Below, in pieces: positions 32,909 to 41,258 of a DNA stretch of 64,000 bases (its first letter is position 1; each line of letters opens with the position of its first letter). Made by a program: the position numbers and the translations under genes. The notes beneath the pieces were generated by a model, which did no database searches, had not been told where the DNA came from, and saw nothing but the letters and a program-made list of their open reading frames with translations. Source of the DNA: Litoreibacter ponti (lineage in GTDB: Bacteria; Pseudomonadota; Alphaproteobacteria; Rhodobacterales; Rhodobacteraceae); assembly GCF_003054285.1 (NCBI RefSeq), contig NZ_QBKS01000002.1:434001-498000 (forward strand), read 5' to 3'.

Positions 32909-34549
32909 GTGGGCAACAGATTAAGCATTTCTCTCTTCGGACCATGTGTCGTGCGGGTCAGCGGTATGCGCGGCGCGACACTGAAAAGCCAAAAGCAGCG
33001 CGCATTTTTCGCCCTGCTCGCGACAGCGCCCCTTGCACGCAGGACGCGAAACTACCTGCAGCACACTTTGTGGGGCTCTTACAGCTACGACGAGGGCCGC
33101 CAAAACCTGCGGCGCATGCTGTCTGACCTGCGACGCATCCTTGGCCCGGATTTTGACCGTTTCTTGACCTGCACCAACAGCGACATTGCCTTGGACCTGA
33201 CGCGCGTCCGCTTTGAGGGCGGCCCAACGCACGGAAGCTTTCTGAAAGATATCGACCTGCGCGTTCCAAACTTCCAAAACTGGATCGCTTCGATCCGCGC
33301 GGATGAAAGCCAGATTGCCGGGCTGTATCGCAAAGCGCCGTGCCCTGGCCTCAGCCCGCCCATGCCCCGCATTGCAGTTCTGCCCTTCCGGCGGATTTGG
33401 GGCGACGAGAGTCTTTATGTCCTTGGCGATTGGCTCGCGGAAGAGATCTGCCGATCCTTGTCCCGCTCACGCGCCCTGTTTATCGTCTCGCATCTCTCCA
33501 GCCGCGCGGTCGCGTCACCTCAGCCCGATATCGCGGCGATCCGACGGACGCTTGGGGTCGACTACTTCGTCAGCGGGTCCGTTCGCGACATCGGCGGGCG
33601 CTGCGCGGTCGACATGGATTTCGTCGATGCGCGGGACGGAAGCATCATCTGGAGCCGGCAGATTTCTGCCTCATCAGCGCAAGGATTTTGTCTCGTCAGG
33701 ACCGGTCTGGACGACGTGGTCCGTGCCATTGGCCGCTCGATCGCCGATGGATCGATTGCCTATGTGCGGGATCGCCCGCCCTTGGCGCTGGAAGATCACA
33801 GGCTGATCGTTGAGGGTGTATCTCTCATGCATCGCCTCGCATTTTGCCAGTTCGCGACCTCGCGCGCTCTGCTGCTGGAGGCCGTGTCCCGCGCGCCCAA
33901 GAATGCCGAAACCCATGCCTGGCTCGCCCGCTGGTACATGCTGAACGTGTTCAATGGCTGGACTGCAGACCGCCCGGGCGACACACAACGGGCGCTTGAT
34001 GCCACGGCGCGGGCCCTTGATCTGGACCCCGAGAGCGCCTTCGCACTGGTGATCGACGGCTGCGTGCGGACCAACCTTTTGCGCAACACGGACGTCGCTC
34101 AGGATAGCTACGACGCTGCGCTGAAGATAAATCCGAATGAAAGCCTGTCCTGGCTGCTCAGTGGCGCGCACCTTGCGTTCCGCGATGAAGGGACCGAGGC
34201 CATTGCGGCCACCGTGCGAGCGCGCAGCCTGTCGCCTGCGGATCCGTTCAGCTATTATTTCGACAGCCTTTGCAGCTCGGCCTACCTGGCGGCAGAAGAC
34301 TATGAGAGCGCCTTGGCGCTCGCGCAGGCGTCCTTGGCGAACAATGACAGGCACGTATCCACGCTGCGTGCGAAGATCGTTTCCCTGCATCACCTCGACC
34401 GCGGCGCCGAAGCCCGCGCCACCGCCGACCGATTGCGGCGCAGGTGCCCGGGCTTTCGGCTGGAAACCTATCGCAAGACACATCCCGCCGCACATTCCGT
34501 TCTTGGAACCAAGGCCGCAGCGGCCTTGGCGGCCTCCGGTCTCAGCTAG
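32909..34549 (+). CDS. Winged-helix / TolB-like / TPR regulator of the adenylate-cyclase-associated type
   Basis: A 546-residue soluble protein with three parts. Residues 1-130 resemble the SARP/OmpR-type winged helix (LSISLFGPCVVRV, KSQKQRAFFALLATAP, NLRRMLSDLRRIL). Residues 150-270 match the TolB amino-terminal-like domain often found in such proteins (RIAVLPFRRIWGDESLYVLGDWL, LGVDYFVSGSVRDIGGRC, DARDGSIIWSRQ). The rest is helical with TPR-like repeats (ALDATARALDLDPESAFALV). It is likely a transcriptional regulator of unknown targets. The GTG start at 32909 is preceded by GAGGG at 6 bases. Its 3' end overlaps the convergent prpE gene by 8 bases. Confidence 0.75.
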   Translation: MGNRLSISLFGPCVVRVSGMRGATLKSQKQRAFFALLATAPLARRTRNYLQHTLWGSYSYDEGRQNLRRMLSDLRRILGPDFDRFLTCTNSDIALDLTRVRFEGGPTHGSFLKDIDLRVPNFQNWIASIRADESQIAGLYRKAPCPGLSPPMPRIAVLPFRRIWGDESLYVLGDWLAEEICRSLSRSRALFIVSHLSSRAVASPQPDIAAIRRTLGVDYFVSGSVRDIGGRCAVDMDFVDARDGSIIWSRQISASSAQGFCLVRTGLDDVVRAIGRSIADGSIAYVRDRPPLALEDHRLIVEGVSLMHRLAFCQFATSRALLLEAVSRAPKNAETHAWLARWYMLNVFNGWTADRPGDTQRALDATARALDLDPESAFALVIDGCVRTNLLRNTDVAQDSYDAALKINPNESLSWLLSGAHLAFRDEGTEAIAATVRARSLSPADPFSYYFDSLCSSAYLAAEDYESALALAQASLANNDRHVSTLRAKIVSLHHLDRGAEARATADRLRRRCPGFRLETYRKTHPAAHSVLGTKAAAALAASGLS

Positions 34550-36434
34550 CGGGGTATCCCAGCTCCTTCAGCGCCTCGGCAATCTCGTCGAGGATCGCCG
34601 GATCATCAATCGTCGCGGGCATCTTGTAGGGCGTGCCGTTGGCGATGTTGACCATCGTGGCGCGCAGAATTTTGCCCGAGCGGGTCTTGGGCAGACGCTC
34701 GACCACGCAGGCCAGCTTGAATGCGGCCACGGGGCCGATCTTGTCGCGCACGCGGGCGACGACCTCTTTGACGATCTCCTCGTGCGGCCGGTTGACCCCG
34801 CTCGACAGGCACAAGAATCCCAAAGGCAGCTGGCCTTTCAACTGATCCGCCACGCCGATGACCGCGCATTCGGCCACATCCGGGTGGCCCGCCAGCACCT
34901 CTTCCATCCCGCCAGTGGACAGGCGATGGCCCGCCACGTTGATCACGTCATCGGTGCGCGCCATGATCCAGAGGTAGCCGTCTTCGTCCTTCATCCCCGC
35001 ATCGCCGGTCTCGTAATAGCCCGGGAACGTGTCGAGGTAGCTTTTGCGGAACCTTCCTTCGGCATTCCAGAGCGTCGGCAACGTGCCGGGCGGCAGCGGC
35101 AGCTTGACCGCAATCGCGCCCAGCTCGCCATCGGGGACGGGGTGGCCGTCATCGCTGAGGATTTGCACATCGTAGCCGGGCATCGCCACCGTGGGCGAGC
35201 CGATCTTGATCGGCATCTGCTCGATCCCCCAAGGGTTGCCCGCGATGGTGAAGCCCGTCTCGGTCTGCCACCAATGGTCGATCACGGGCTTGCCAAGCTT
35301 ATCCTGCATCCACTCAATCGTGTCGGGGTCGGCCCGCTCGCCCGCAAGGAAGATTTGGTCGAGCCCACTGAGGTCGTATTTCGCGATGAACTCGCCCTTG
35401 GGATCCACGCGCTTCACGGCACGGAAGGCGGTGGGTGCGGTGAAGAAGCTCTTCACCCCGTGCTCGGAAATCACCCGCCAGAATGTGCCCGCATCCGGCG
35501 TGCCGACCGGCTTGCCCTCGAACACGACCGTGGTGCAGCCATGGATGAGCGGCGCGTAGCAGATATAGCTGTGGCCCACGACCCAGCCCACGTCCGAGGC
35601 CGCCCAGAACACGTCGCCGGGGCCGACATTATAGATGTTTGGCATGGTCCAGTTCAGCGCCACGAGGTGACCCGCGGTGGGGCGCACAACCCCCTTGGGC
35701 TGGCCGGTGGTGCCGGAGGTATAAAGGATATAGGCCGGGTGGTCGCCGGAGACGGGCGTACAGGGGGCGGGCTCGACGCCCTCTTGCGCCTCGACCCAGT
35801 CGAAATCGCGCCCTTCGATCATGGAAGCGCGCGCCTCATTGCGCTGGAAGATCAGGCAGAACTCCGGCTTGTGCCCCGCCTCTTCAATCGCGCCGTCGAG
35901 CAGGGGCTTGTATTCCACCACGCGCCCCGGCTCGATCCCGCAGGACCCGGCGATGATTGCCTTGGGCGTCGCGTCGTCGATCCGCACAGCCAGCTCGTGG
36001 CTGGCAAAGCCGCCGAAGACGACAGAGTGGACCGCCCCAATGCGCGCGCAGGCCAGCATGGCCACGAGCGCCTCTGGCACCATCGGCATGTAGATAATGA
36101 CGCGGTCGCCCGCCTCGATCCCCTTGGAGGCCAGCACACCCGCAATCGCGGCGACCTGCGATTGCAGCTCTGCGTAGGTAATGGTGCGCTTGGTGTCGGT
36201 GACCGGGCTGTCATAGATGATCGCCGCCTGCGCGCCCCGGCCGTTCTCGACATGGCGGTCGACCGCATTGTAGCAGGTGTTGACTTGTGCGTCCTTGAAC
36301 CATTCGTAGAGCGGCGCGCGGTCGGCAAACAGCGCCTTGGAGGGGGGCGTGTCCCAGTCGATGGCCTGCGCCTGCTCCATCCAGAAGCCTTCGGGGTCGC
36401 TCAGCGATCTCTCGTAGATTTCCTTATATGCCAT
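34542..36434 (-). CDS. prpE: Propionyl-CoA synthetase
   Basis: A 630-residue AMP-forming ligase that activates propionate to propionyl-CoA. The amino end (MAYKEIYERSLSDPEGFW) and the extended linker are of the acetyl/propionyl-CoA synthetase class. The ATP motif is ILYTSGTTGQPKGVVRPTAGH near residue 235, WWQTETGFTIAGNPWG is the acyl-pocket region, and LPKTRSGKILRATM carries the catalytic lysine. Asp-Val-Gly-Trp-Val-Val-Gly-His (ASDVGWVVGHSYI) is typical of PrpE. There is no prp or methylmalonyl gene beside it in this window. A GAGGAGG element precedes the ATG. Confidence 0.93.
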   Translation of the reverse strand: MAYKEIYERSLSDPEGFWMEQAQAIDWDTPPSKALFADRAPLYEWFKDAQVNTCYNAVDRHVENGRGAQAAIIYDSPVTDTKRTITYAELQSQVAAIAGVLASKGIEAGDRVIIYMPMVPEALVAMLACARIGAVHSVVFGGFASHELAVRIDDATPKAIIAGSCGIEPGRVVEYKPLLDGAIEEAGHKPEFCLIFQRNEARASMIEGRDFDWVEAQEGVEPAPCTPVSGDHPAYILYTSGTTGQPKGVVRPTAGHLVALNWTMPNIYNVGPGDVFWAASDVGWVVGHSYICYAPLIHGCTTVVFEGKPVGTPDAGTFWRVISEHGVKSFFTAPTAFRAVKRVDPKGEFIAKYDLSGLDQIFLAGERADPDTIEWMQDKLGKPVIDHWWQTETGFTIAGNPWGIEQMPIKIGSPTVAMPGYDVQILSDDGHPVPDGELGAIAVKLPLPPGTLPTLWNAEGRFRKSYLDTFPGYYETGDAGMKDEDGYLWIMARTDDVINVAGHRLSTGGMEEVLAGHPDVAECAVIGVADQLKGQLPLGFLCLSSGVNRPHEEIVKEVVARVRDKIGPVAAFKLACVVERLPKTRSGKILRATMVNIANGTPYKMPATIDDPAILDEIAEALKELGYPAS

Positions 36435-36564
36435 GGACGTCCCTCCTCACCGCATTTGGCGCGACTAAAGCGCCAAGGGCGCGGCGAGGCAAGGCACGTT
36501 ATGCCACAGTTTGCGCTATCATCACCCGGCCCGGCAAAAGCCAGGCCGCGTGATGCCCGTCCTG

Positions 36565-37299
36565 TCAGCTGTAGAGCCGCTGCACGCCGAAGCTGTCATG
36601 GATCTCGTTGACGGTCGCCTGACCGAGGCCGAGCGAGGTCGCAAGCTCGTGGAGGAACTTCGCCTCCGCCGGGTGGTCGGGCTCGATGGCCATGACTGAC
36701 ATGGAATAGACCTGTGTCTCCATCCCTTTGGGGGTGTCGCGGGCCAGACTGGCTGCGTCGACCGGCTCGCCCATGGCGTCGCGCACAAAGGCCATGTCGG
36801 CCTCGGTGGCCTCTTCACCGATGGTGGCCATCAGCGTCTCTTTCTCGATATCGTCGATCTCGCCGTCGCAGCGGGCAGCCATGATCATCGCGCGGATCAT
36901 CAGACCGGCGGAATCTTCTTCGGGTGGCTCCTCTTTCGGGTTGTCTTGGCTCAGCAGCGCCTCGAGGCTGTCGCCTTCGCCCCCGCGCGCCGTCGCCAGA
37001 CCGCCGAGCAATCCGCCGATGCCGCCGAGACCACCAGCAAGGCCGCCCGCCCCACCTGCGCCGCCCAACAGCCCACCGAGCCCGCCGCCGCCAGAGCCAT
37101 CCGCGCCGCCCGCCATGCCGCTGAGCATGCCGCCCAGCCCGCCCGTGCCACCGGGCTGACCGGTGCCACCGGTTCCGCCAGCAGAGCCCTTGAGGCTTTC
37201 CATCGCCTTACTCAGACCGCCCGATTGCTGGACCTTCTGCATGCCCTTCGCCACAGCGAAGCCAATCGCGACCTTGGTAACCATTCTCATCAGTGACAT
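36565..37299 (-). CDS. DUF533/TerB-like protein with glycine-rich linker
   Basis: A 244-residue protein. A short amphipathic start (MSLMRMVTKVAIGFAVAKGM) is followed by about 80 residues that are mostly Gly, with runs such as GGTGGTGQPGGTGGLGG. The globular end near residues 130-240 (LMIRAMIMAARCDGEIDDIE, then FVRDAMGEPVDAASLAR and FLHELATSLGLGQATVNEIH) fits DUF533, a helical relative of tellurite-resistance TerB. The acidic residues after RCDGEID may bind a metal, as in TerB. The function of the family is unknown. Confidence 0.75.
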   Translation of the reverse strand: MSLMRMVTKVAIGFAVAKGMQKVQQSGGLSKAMESLKGSAGGTGGTGQPGGTGGLGGMLSGMAGGADGSGGGGLGGLLGGAGGAGGLAGGLGGIGGLLGGLATARGGEGDSLEALLSQDNPKEEPPEEDSAGLMIRAMIMAARCDGEIDDIEKETLMATIGEEATEADMAFVRDAMGEPVDAASLARDTPKGMETQVYSMSVMAIEPDHPAEAKFLHELATSLGLGQATVNEIHDSFGVQRLYS

Positions 37300-37368
37300 C
37301 TTGAATTCTCCCTCAGGTGACTTTGGGTCAGGTTGAAGCCTCGCGCCCCGCGCGTCTAGGGGGAAAGC

Positions 37369-38616
37369 TCACACAAGGTCCGGCTCACGGCCCAAGCGGC
37401 GCGATAGGGGGGCCACGGTAAGGCCCTGCACGATGATCGAGAAGATCACGACGACATAGGTCGCGGTCAGGATCAGCGGCTTCCACTCGCCCTCCGGCAA
37501 GGACAGCGCCAGCGCGACCGAGATACCGCCCTTCAGCCCGCCCCATGTCATGATCGGGATCACCCCGCGGGAGAACTCCCGGAACGGCTTGAGCAGCAGC
37601 ACCGGCACCGACACCGCCGCGAGCCTGGCCAGCAAGGACAGCCCGATCGACAGCACACCCGCCGTCAGCCCGTCCATGGTGAAGGCGACCACGAACACCT
37701 CGAACCCGATCATCAGGAACAGCACCGCGTTCAGGATTTCGTCGATCAGCTTCCAGAAGCCGTCGACATATTGCCGGGTGGTCTCGGACATGCCGTGCTT
37801 GGTACCGATATCGCCGATGAAGAGGCCCGCACAGACCGCCATCACCGGGCCGGACAGATGGAACGCCACAGCCAGCGTGTATCCGCCGACCGCGAGCGCC
37901 AGGGTGATCAGCACCTCCAGCGAATAGTCGTCGATCCGGCGCATGACGCGAAAGGTCAGCCAGCCCGCGCCGACGCCAAGGAGCGCGCCGCCGACGGCCT
38001 CTTGCAGGAACAGCTGCGCCGCGCCCGACAATCCGCCGCCGTGATCGTCGCCATGGGGGAAGGCGATGCCCACCAGCACCAGAAAAACGACGTAGCCCAC
38101 GCCATCATTGAACAGGCTCTCGCCCGCGATCTTGGTCTCCATGCTTTTCTTGAGGTTCGCCTGCCGCAAAACCCCCAGCACGGCCACGGGATCGGTGGGC
38201 GAGATCAGCGCACCGAAGACCAGCGCGATCATCAGCGGCATACCGGTGATCCAGGAAAAGCCGACGCCCGCAATGACCGTCGACAGCCCGACGCCCAGCG
38301 TTGCCATCAGTGCCACGATCCGCCACTCGCCGCGCAGGTCCGACAGCTTGACATGAAGCGCGCCGGCAAAGAGCAAAAGGCCCAGCATGCCTTCCAAGAG
38401 CGCCTCGGAGAAATCGACCGAGCTGACCACACCGCGTACGGTCTGCGCCACGCCAAGCCCCGGCGCGATCAGGTCGAGACCCAGTATCCCAAGGGAGGCC
38501 GCAAGCGCCACGATCAGGATACCGATGGCGGAGGGAAGCTTCAAAAACAGGTAGTTGATCGTGCCAAAAGCCGCCGCCAGCACCAGCATCAGTGCGGCGA
38601 TTTGCAGAATGGTCAT
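37369..38616 (-). CDS. Sodium/proton antiporter, NhaP/CPA1 type
   Basis: A 415-residue inner-membrane protein with about 12 hydrophobic helices. The family core is LVFGALISPTDPVAVLGVLRQ near residue 155 and ESLFNDGVGYVVFLVLV, where the N-D aspartate is the ion-binding residue of CPA1 antiporters. It exchanges protons for Na+ or K+ to control pH and salt. Ion choice cannot be read from the sequence. It lies 72 bases after coxG on the same strand, but nothing in the sequence ties it to CO oxidation. Confidence 0.88.
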   Translation of the reverse strand: MTILQIAALMLVLAAAFGTINYLFLKLPSAIGILIVALAASLGILGLDLIAPGLGVAQTVRGVVSSVDFSEALLEGMLGLLLFAGALHVKLSDLRGEWRIVALMATLGVGLSTVIAGVGFSWITGMPLMIALVFGALISPTDPVAVLGVLRQANLKKSMETKIAGESLFNDGVGYVVFLVLVGIAFPHGDDHGGGLSGAAQLFLQEAVGGALLGVGAGWLTFRVMRRIDDYSLEVLITLALAVGGYTLAVAFHLSGPVMAVCAGLFIGDIGTKHGMSETTRQYVDGFWKLIDEILNAVLFLMIGFEVFVVAFTMDGLTAGVLSIGLSLLARLAAVSVPVLLLKPFREFSRGVIPIMTWGGLKGGISVALALSLPEGEWKPLILTATYVVVIFSIIVQGLTVAPLSRRLGREPDLV

Positions 38617-38688
38617 TGCGGAATTGCCCCTCGGGTTTTCGCCACCCTACCCTAACACACGCCAATGGGAAGAGCGCTTTGCGGGGCG

Positions 38689-39141
38689 TCACGCGGGCGT
38701 TCGTTCCTCCACCACCTCTGCAAAAGACTTGAAGAATTTCGCGGCGAGCTTCTTTGCGGTGCTCTGGATCAACCGGCTGCCCAACTGGGCGAGCTTGCCG
38801 CCGATCTCTGCCTTTGCGTCGTAGCGCAGGATCGTCTGATCCCCGTCGGCGGTCAGCGTGACATCGGCCCCGCCTTTCGCGTGGCCCGCCGCGCCGCCAT
38901 TGCCCTTACCCGTCAGCGAGAACGCGTCCGGGGCGCCTTCGGTATCCAGCACGACATCCCCGCTGAACCGCGCCTTCACGGGGCCGACCTTCAGGACGAC
39001 CTTCGCCTCAAGTTCGGTGTCGGAGTGCTTGATCAGCTCCTCGCAGCCCGGAATGCACTGTTTCAGAACCTCCGGGTCATTGAGCGCGGCATAGACCTGA
39101 TCCTTCGGGGCGTTGATGACGATCTCGTCTGCGAGTTCCAT
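38689..39141 (-). CDS. coxG: CO dehydrogenase accessory protein CoxG (SRPBCC family)
   Basis: A 150-residue START/SRPBCC-fold protein. It begins MELADEIVINAPKDQVYAAL, with the CoxG core DPEVLKQCIPGCEELIKH and the closing LAQLGSRLIQSTAKKLAAKF. In Oligotropha, CoxG helps recruit CO dehydrogenase to the cytoplasmic membrane, and recent work on mycobacterial CoxG points to quinone shuttling. Here it is the last gene of the cox operon, preceded by two micro-ORFs that follow coxF. The start at 39141 has AAAGGA upstream. Confidence 0.9.
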   Translation of the reverse strand: MELADEIVINAPKDQVYAALNDPEVLKQCIPGCEELIKHSDTELEAKVVLKVGPVKARFSGDVVLDTEGAPDAFSLTGKGNGGAAGHAKGGADVTLTADGDQTILRYDAKAEIGGKLAQLGSRLIQSTAKKLAAKFFKSFAEVVEERTPA

Positions 39142-39156
39142 TGGGGCATCCTTTTC

Positions 39157-39249
39157 TTAGCAACAGGGAAATCTGATGTGGTCGGCTTGGTCCGGCGTCA
39201 GCGCGGACTTTCCGCAAAGTCGGCGCCGGGCATTGAGCAGCTTTTTCAT
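39157..39249 (-). CDS. Putative 30-residue micro-protein in the cox operon, ending in Cys-Cys
   Basis: A complete 30-codon frame begins at ATG 39249 (MKKLLNARRRLCGK) and ends with PCC before TAA at 39157. It stops 16 bases before the coxG start. Its ATG overlaps the TGA of an even shorter frame (39246-39299), and AAGGA lies about 10 bases upstream of the ATG. The product is strongly basic at its start and has three cysteines, two of them at the very end. It fills most of the otherwise empty gap between coxF and coxG. I recognise no family, and translation is unproven. Confidence 0.45.
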   Translation of the reverse strand: MKKLLNARRRLCGKSALTPDQADHIRFPCC

Positions 39250-39299
39250 GCGCCCTGATCCTTGTCTGCGTGCGGCGCGATCCCGGCGATCTCAGGCAT
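39246..39299 (-). CDS. Putative 17-residue leader-like ORF coupling coxF to the micro-protein
   Basis: The frame ATG 39299 to TGA 39246 encodes MPEIAGIAPHADKDQGA. Its ATG overlaps the end of coxF and its TGA overlaps the ATG of the next micro-ORF (ATGA). A ribosome ending coxF could therefore pass through both. It may be only a coupling device, or chance. Confidence 0.3.
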   Translation of the reverse strand: MPEIAGIAPHADKDQGA

Positions 39300-40080
39300 G
39301 GGCCGCCCCCACATGGGCGCGACGGACTTGGACGAGATCGGCGAGGATCGACAGGGCGATCTCTTCCGGCGTGACAGCGCCCAGATCGAGACCCGCCGGG
39401 GCCTTTACGCCGCGGACCAGCCCTGCGTCGGTGCCGCCTTCGATCAGCTTTGTGGCGAGCGTTTCGAATTTGCGGCGGCTCCCGACGAAAGCCACGTGCA
39501 GCGCGGGCAGCGCGAGGGATCGTTGCAATGCGTCGATATCGCCCTGCCCTTGCGTCGCGATGACGATGACCCGCTGCTGGTGGGCGGGCGCCTCGTCGTG
39601 GTTTGGCAGATCGCGAAGGACCGCCCAGTGAAACTGCACAGCGAGAGCCGCGAGCGCCTCGGCCACGGGCGAGCCGCCGAGGACCACCAGCTGCGGCATC
39701 GGCAGGCAAGGCTCGATGAAGATGTCCACGCTGCCCTTGGAGGGGCAACCGTTGCGGGCAAAACGCGTCCCGTCCACCTCGTCCCCGGCAGCGATACCCT
39801 TCTCGGCCAGAAGCTCTTCGGGGGCGACTGACACCAGCTGGGGCTGGCCTGTCGCGAAGGCTTCGAGCGCCGCCTTTTTCACCGCACCACGCGTGCAGCC
39901 CCCGCCCAGCCAGCCGTGCAGAATGGTGCCGTCGGCCCCCAGCAGCGCCTTGGCCCCGGGCTTGGCGGCGGTTGCGCCCGCCGTGCGCACGATGGTGGCA
40001 AAGGCGAAGGGCTCGTCGCGGATGCGCAGGCCTTTGGCCACATCGGCCAGATCTTCGGAGAGAAATTCGGCCGGAGTCAT
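39292..40080 (-). CDS. coxF: XdhC/CoxF family molybdenum-enzyme maturation protein
   Basis: A 262-residue protein of the XdhC family, whose members bind molybdenum cofactor and help insert it, in sulfurated form, into xanthine dehydrogenase-type enzymes. CoxF in Oligotropha is the homologue needed for the Cu-Mo site of CO dehydrogenase. The amino-terminal domain has PFAFATIVRTAGATAAKPGAK and LHGWLGGGCTRGAVKKAAL. The Rossmann-type carboxy-terminal domain has VVLGGSPVAEALAALA and VAFVGSRRKFETLATKL. The start at ATG 40080 overlaps the coxE stop by 4 bases, so I prefer it to the longer open frame. Confidence 0.88.
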   Translation of the reverse strand: MTPAEFLSEDLADVAKGLRIRDEPFAFATIVRTAGATAAKPGAKALLGADGTILHGWLGGGCTRGAVKKAALEAFATGQPQLVSVAPEELLAEKGIAAGDEVDGTRFARNGCPSKGSVDIFIEPCLPMPQLVVLGGSPVAEALAALAVQFHWAVLRDLPNHDEAPAHQQRVIVIATQGQGDIDALQRSLALPALHVAFVGSRRKFETLATKLIEGGTDAGLVRGVKAPAGLDLGAVTPEEIALSILADLVQVRRAHVGAAHA

Positions 40081-41258
40081 AGCGACGCCACCTCCCGGTC
40101 GAGCGCGGCCAGATCGGCCAAAGTATTCGCCGCGCGGAACAGGTCGAGATGCGGCAGTGCCGCCGCCATGCCGTCGGCCACGGGCGCGTAGTCGCGCCAA
40201 CCTTTGAGCGGGTTAAGCCAGATGATCTTGCAGCCGCGCTTTCGCAGATCGGCCAGAGCCGCATCCATCACCGCGGGCGGTGCGGTGTCATACCCATCCG
40301 ACAGGATCAGCACGACGCTGCGCCCGTCCACGAAGCGCTTTGCGTAGGTCTTGGCAAACCGCGCGATGGACGGCCCGATCTCTGATCCGCCGCCAAAACC
40401 GTCGGCCATCAGCGACATGCGTCCGATGGCGCGCATCGTGTCCTTGTCGCGCAGGGCCTCGGTAATGCGCACGAGGCGGGTGTGAAAGAGATACGCGTCG
40501 GCGGTCGGATCGCTGCGCATCAGCCCGGCCAGAAAGGCGAGGAACACCTGCGCGTAGACCGTCATCGACCCCGAAACATCGCAGAGCGCCACGATTTTCT
40601 GCGGGCGGTCGGGGCGGTATTTACGCACCAGGCGCAGCGGCTCACCCCCCGTCGCAAGGCTGGCGCGGATCGTTTTGCGAAAATGCAGGCGGTCGCCCTT
40701 GCGGGCTGCGATGCGGCGGCGAGAGCGGTGGTCGCGCAAGGCCGCGCCAAGGCGGCGGGCGACCTGCTCTGCCTCGGCGATATCCTCGGGGCGGACCAGA
40801 TCGCGCAGGTCCTTGCGCATCAGATTGCGCACTTCGGTGGCGATCAGGCGGCCCTCGCCATCGCTTTCCGCCTCGCCGTCGCCGCCATCGGGCGCGTTCG
40901 CGGACCCGGACCCGCCTGCGTCCTCGCCCTTGGCGTCGCGCGACGAATGCACGCTGTCATCGCCTTTACTGGGCGGGGTCTGCACGATCTTCTGTTTCAC
41001 CCGGCCCGCATCCATCCAAAAGCTGTCGAAGAGCGCGTCGAACTGCTCCGCCTCTTCCTTGCAGCCGGTGCAGATCGCCTTGAGGGCCCGGCGGCTTTGC
41101 GCGGGCTGGCTGGCGTCGATCTGGCACAGGGCCTCGAGCGCCAATTCGGTTTCCGCCACGCCCAGCCGCAAGCCGTTGTCGCGCAGATGCGCCATGAACC
41201 CCGAGACCCGCGCCGCCGGGCCCGGATCACGCGCAGCGAAACGGCTGACGCGGCTCAT
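40077..41258 (-). CDS. coxE: VWA-domain protein CoxE
   Basis: A 393-residue protein with a von Willebrand factor A domain in the second half. The metal-ion-dependent adhesion site is D-V-S-G-S-M near residue 233 (KIVALCDVSGSMTVYAQVFL), with VLILSDGYDTAPPAVMDAAL completing the site. The first half is helical and charged, as in CoxE. CoxE works with the AAA ATPase CoxD to mature the [CuSMoO2] active site of CO dehydrogenase, much as MoxR ATPases pair with VWA proteins. Both overlaps (with coxD and coxF) are 4 bases. Confidence 0.92.
   Translation of the reverse strand: MSRVSRFAARDPGPAARVSGFMAHLRDNGLRLGVAETELALEALCQIDASQPAQSRRALKAICTGCKEEAEQFDALFDSFWMDAGRVKQKIVQTPPSKGDDSVHSSRDAKGEDAGGSGSANAPDGGDGEAESDGEGRLIATEVRNLMRKDLRDLVRPEDIAEAEQVARRLGAALRDHRSRRRIAARKGDRLHFRKTIRASLATGGEPLRLVRKYRPDRPQKIVALCDVSGSMTVYAQVFLAFLAGLMRSDPTADAYLFHTRLVRITEALRDKDTMRAIGRMSLMADGFGGGSEIGPSIARFAKTYAKRFVDGRSVVLILSDGYDTAPPAVMDAALADLRKRGCKIIWLNPLKGWRDYAPVADGMAAALPHLDLFRAANTLADLAALDREVASL

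Noticed and set aside
34137..36611. 824-codon open frame on the plus strand across prpE
   Set aside because: It is antisense to prpE, extends out of the regulator gene in another frame, and shows no family likeness.
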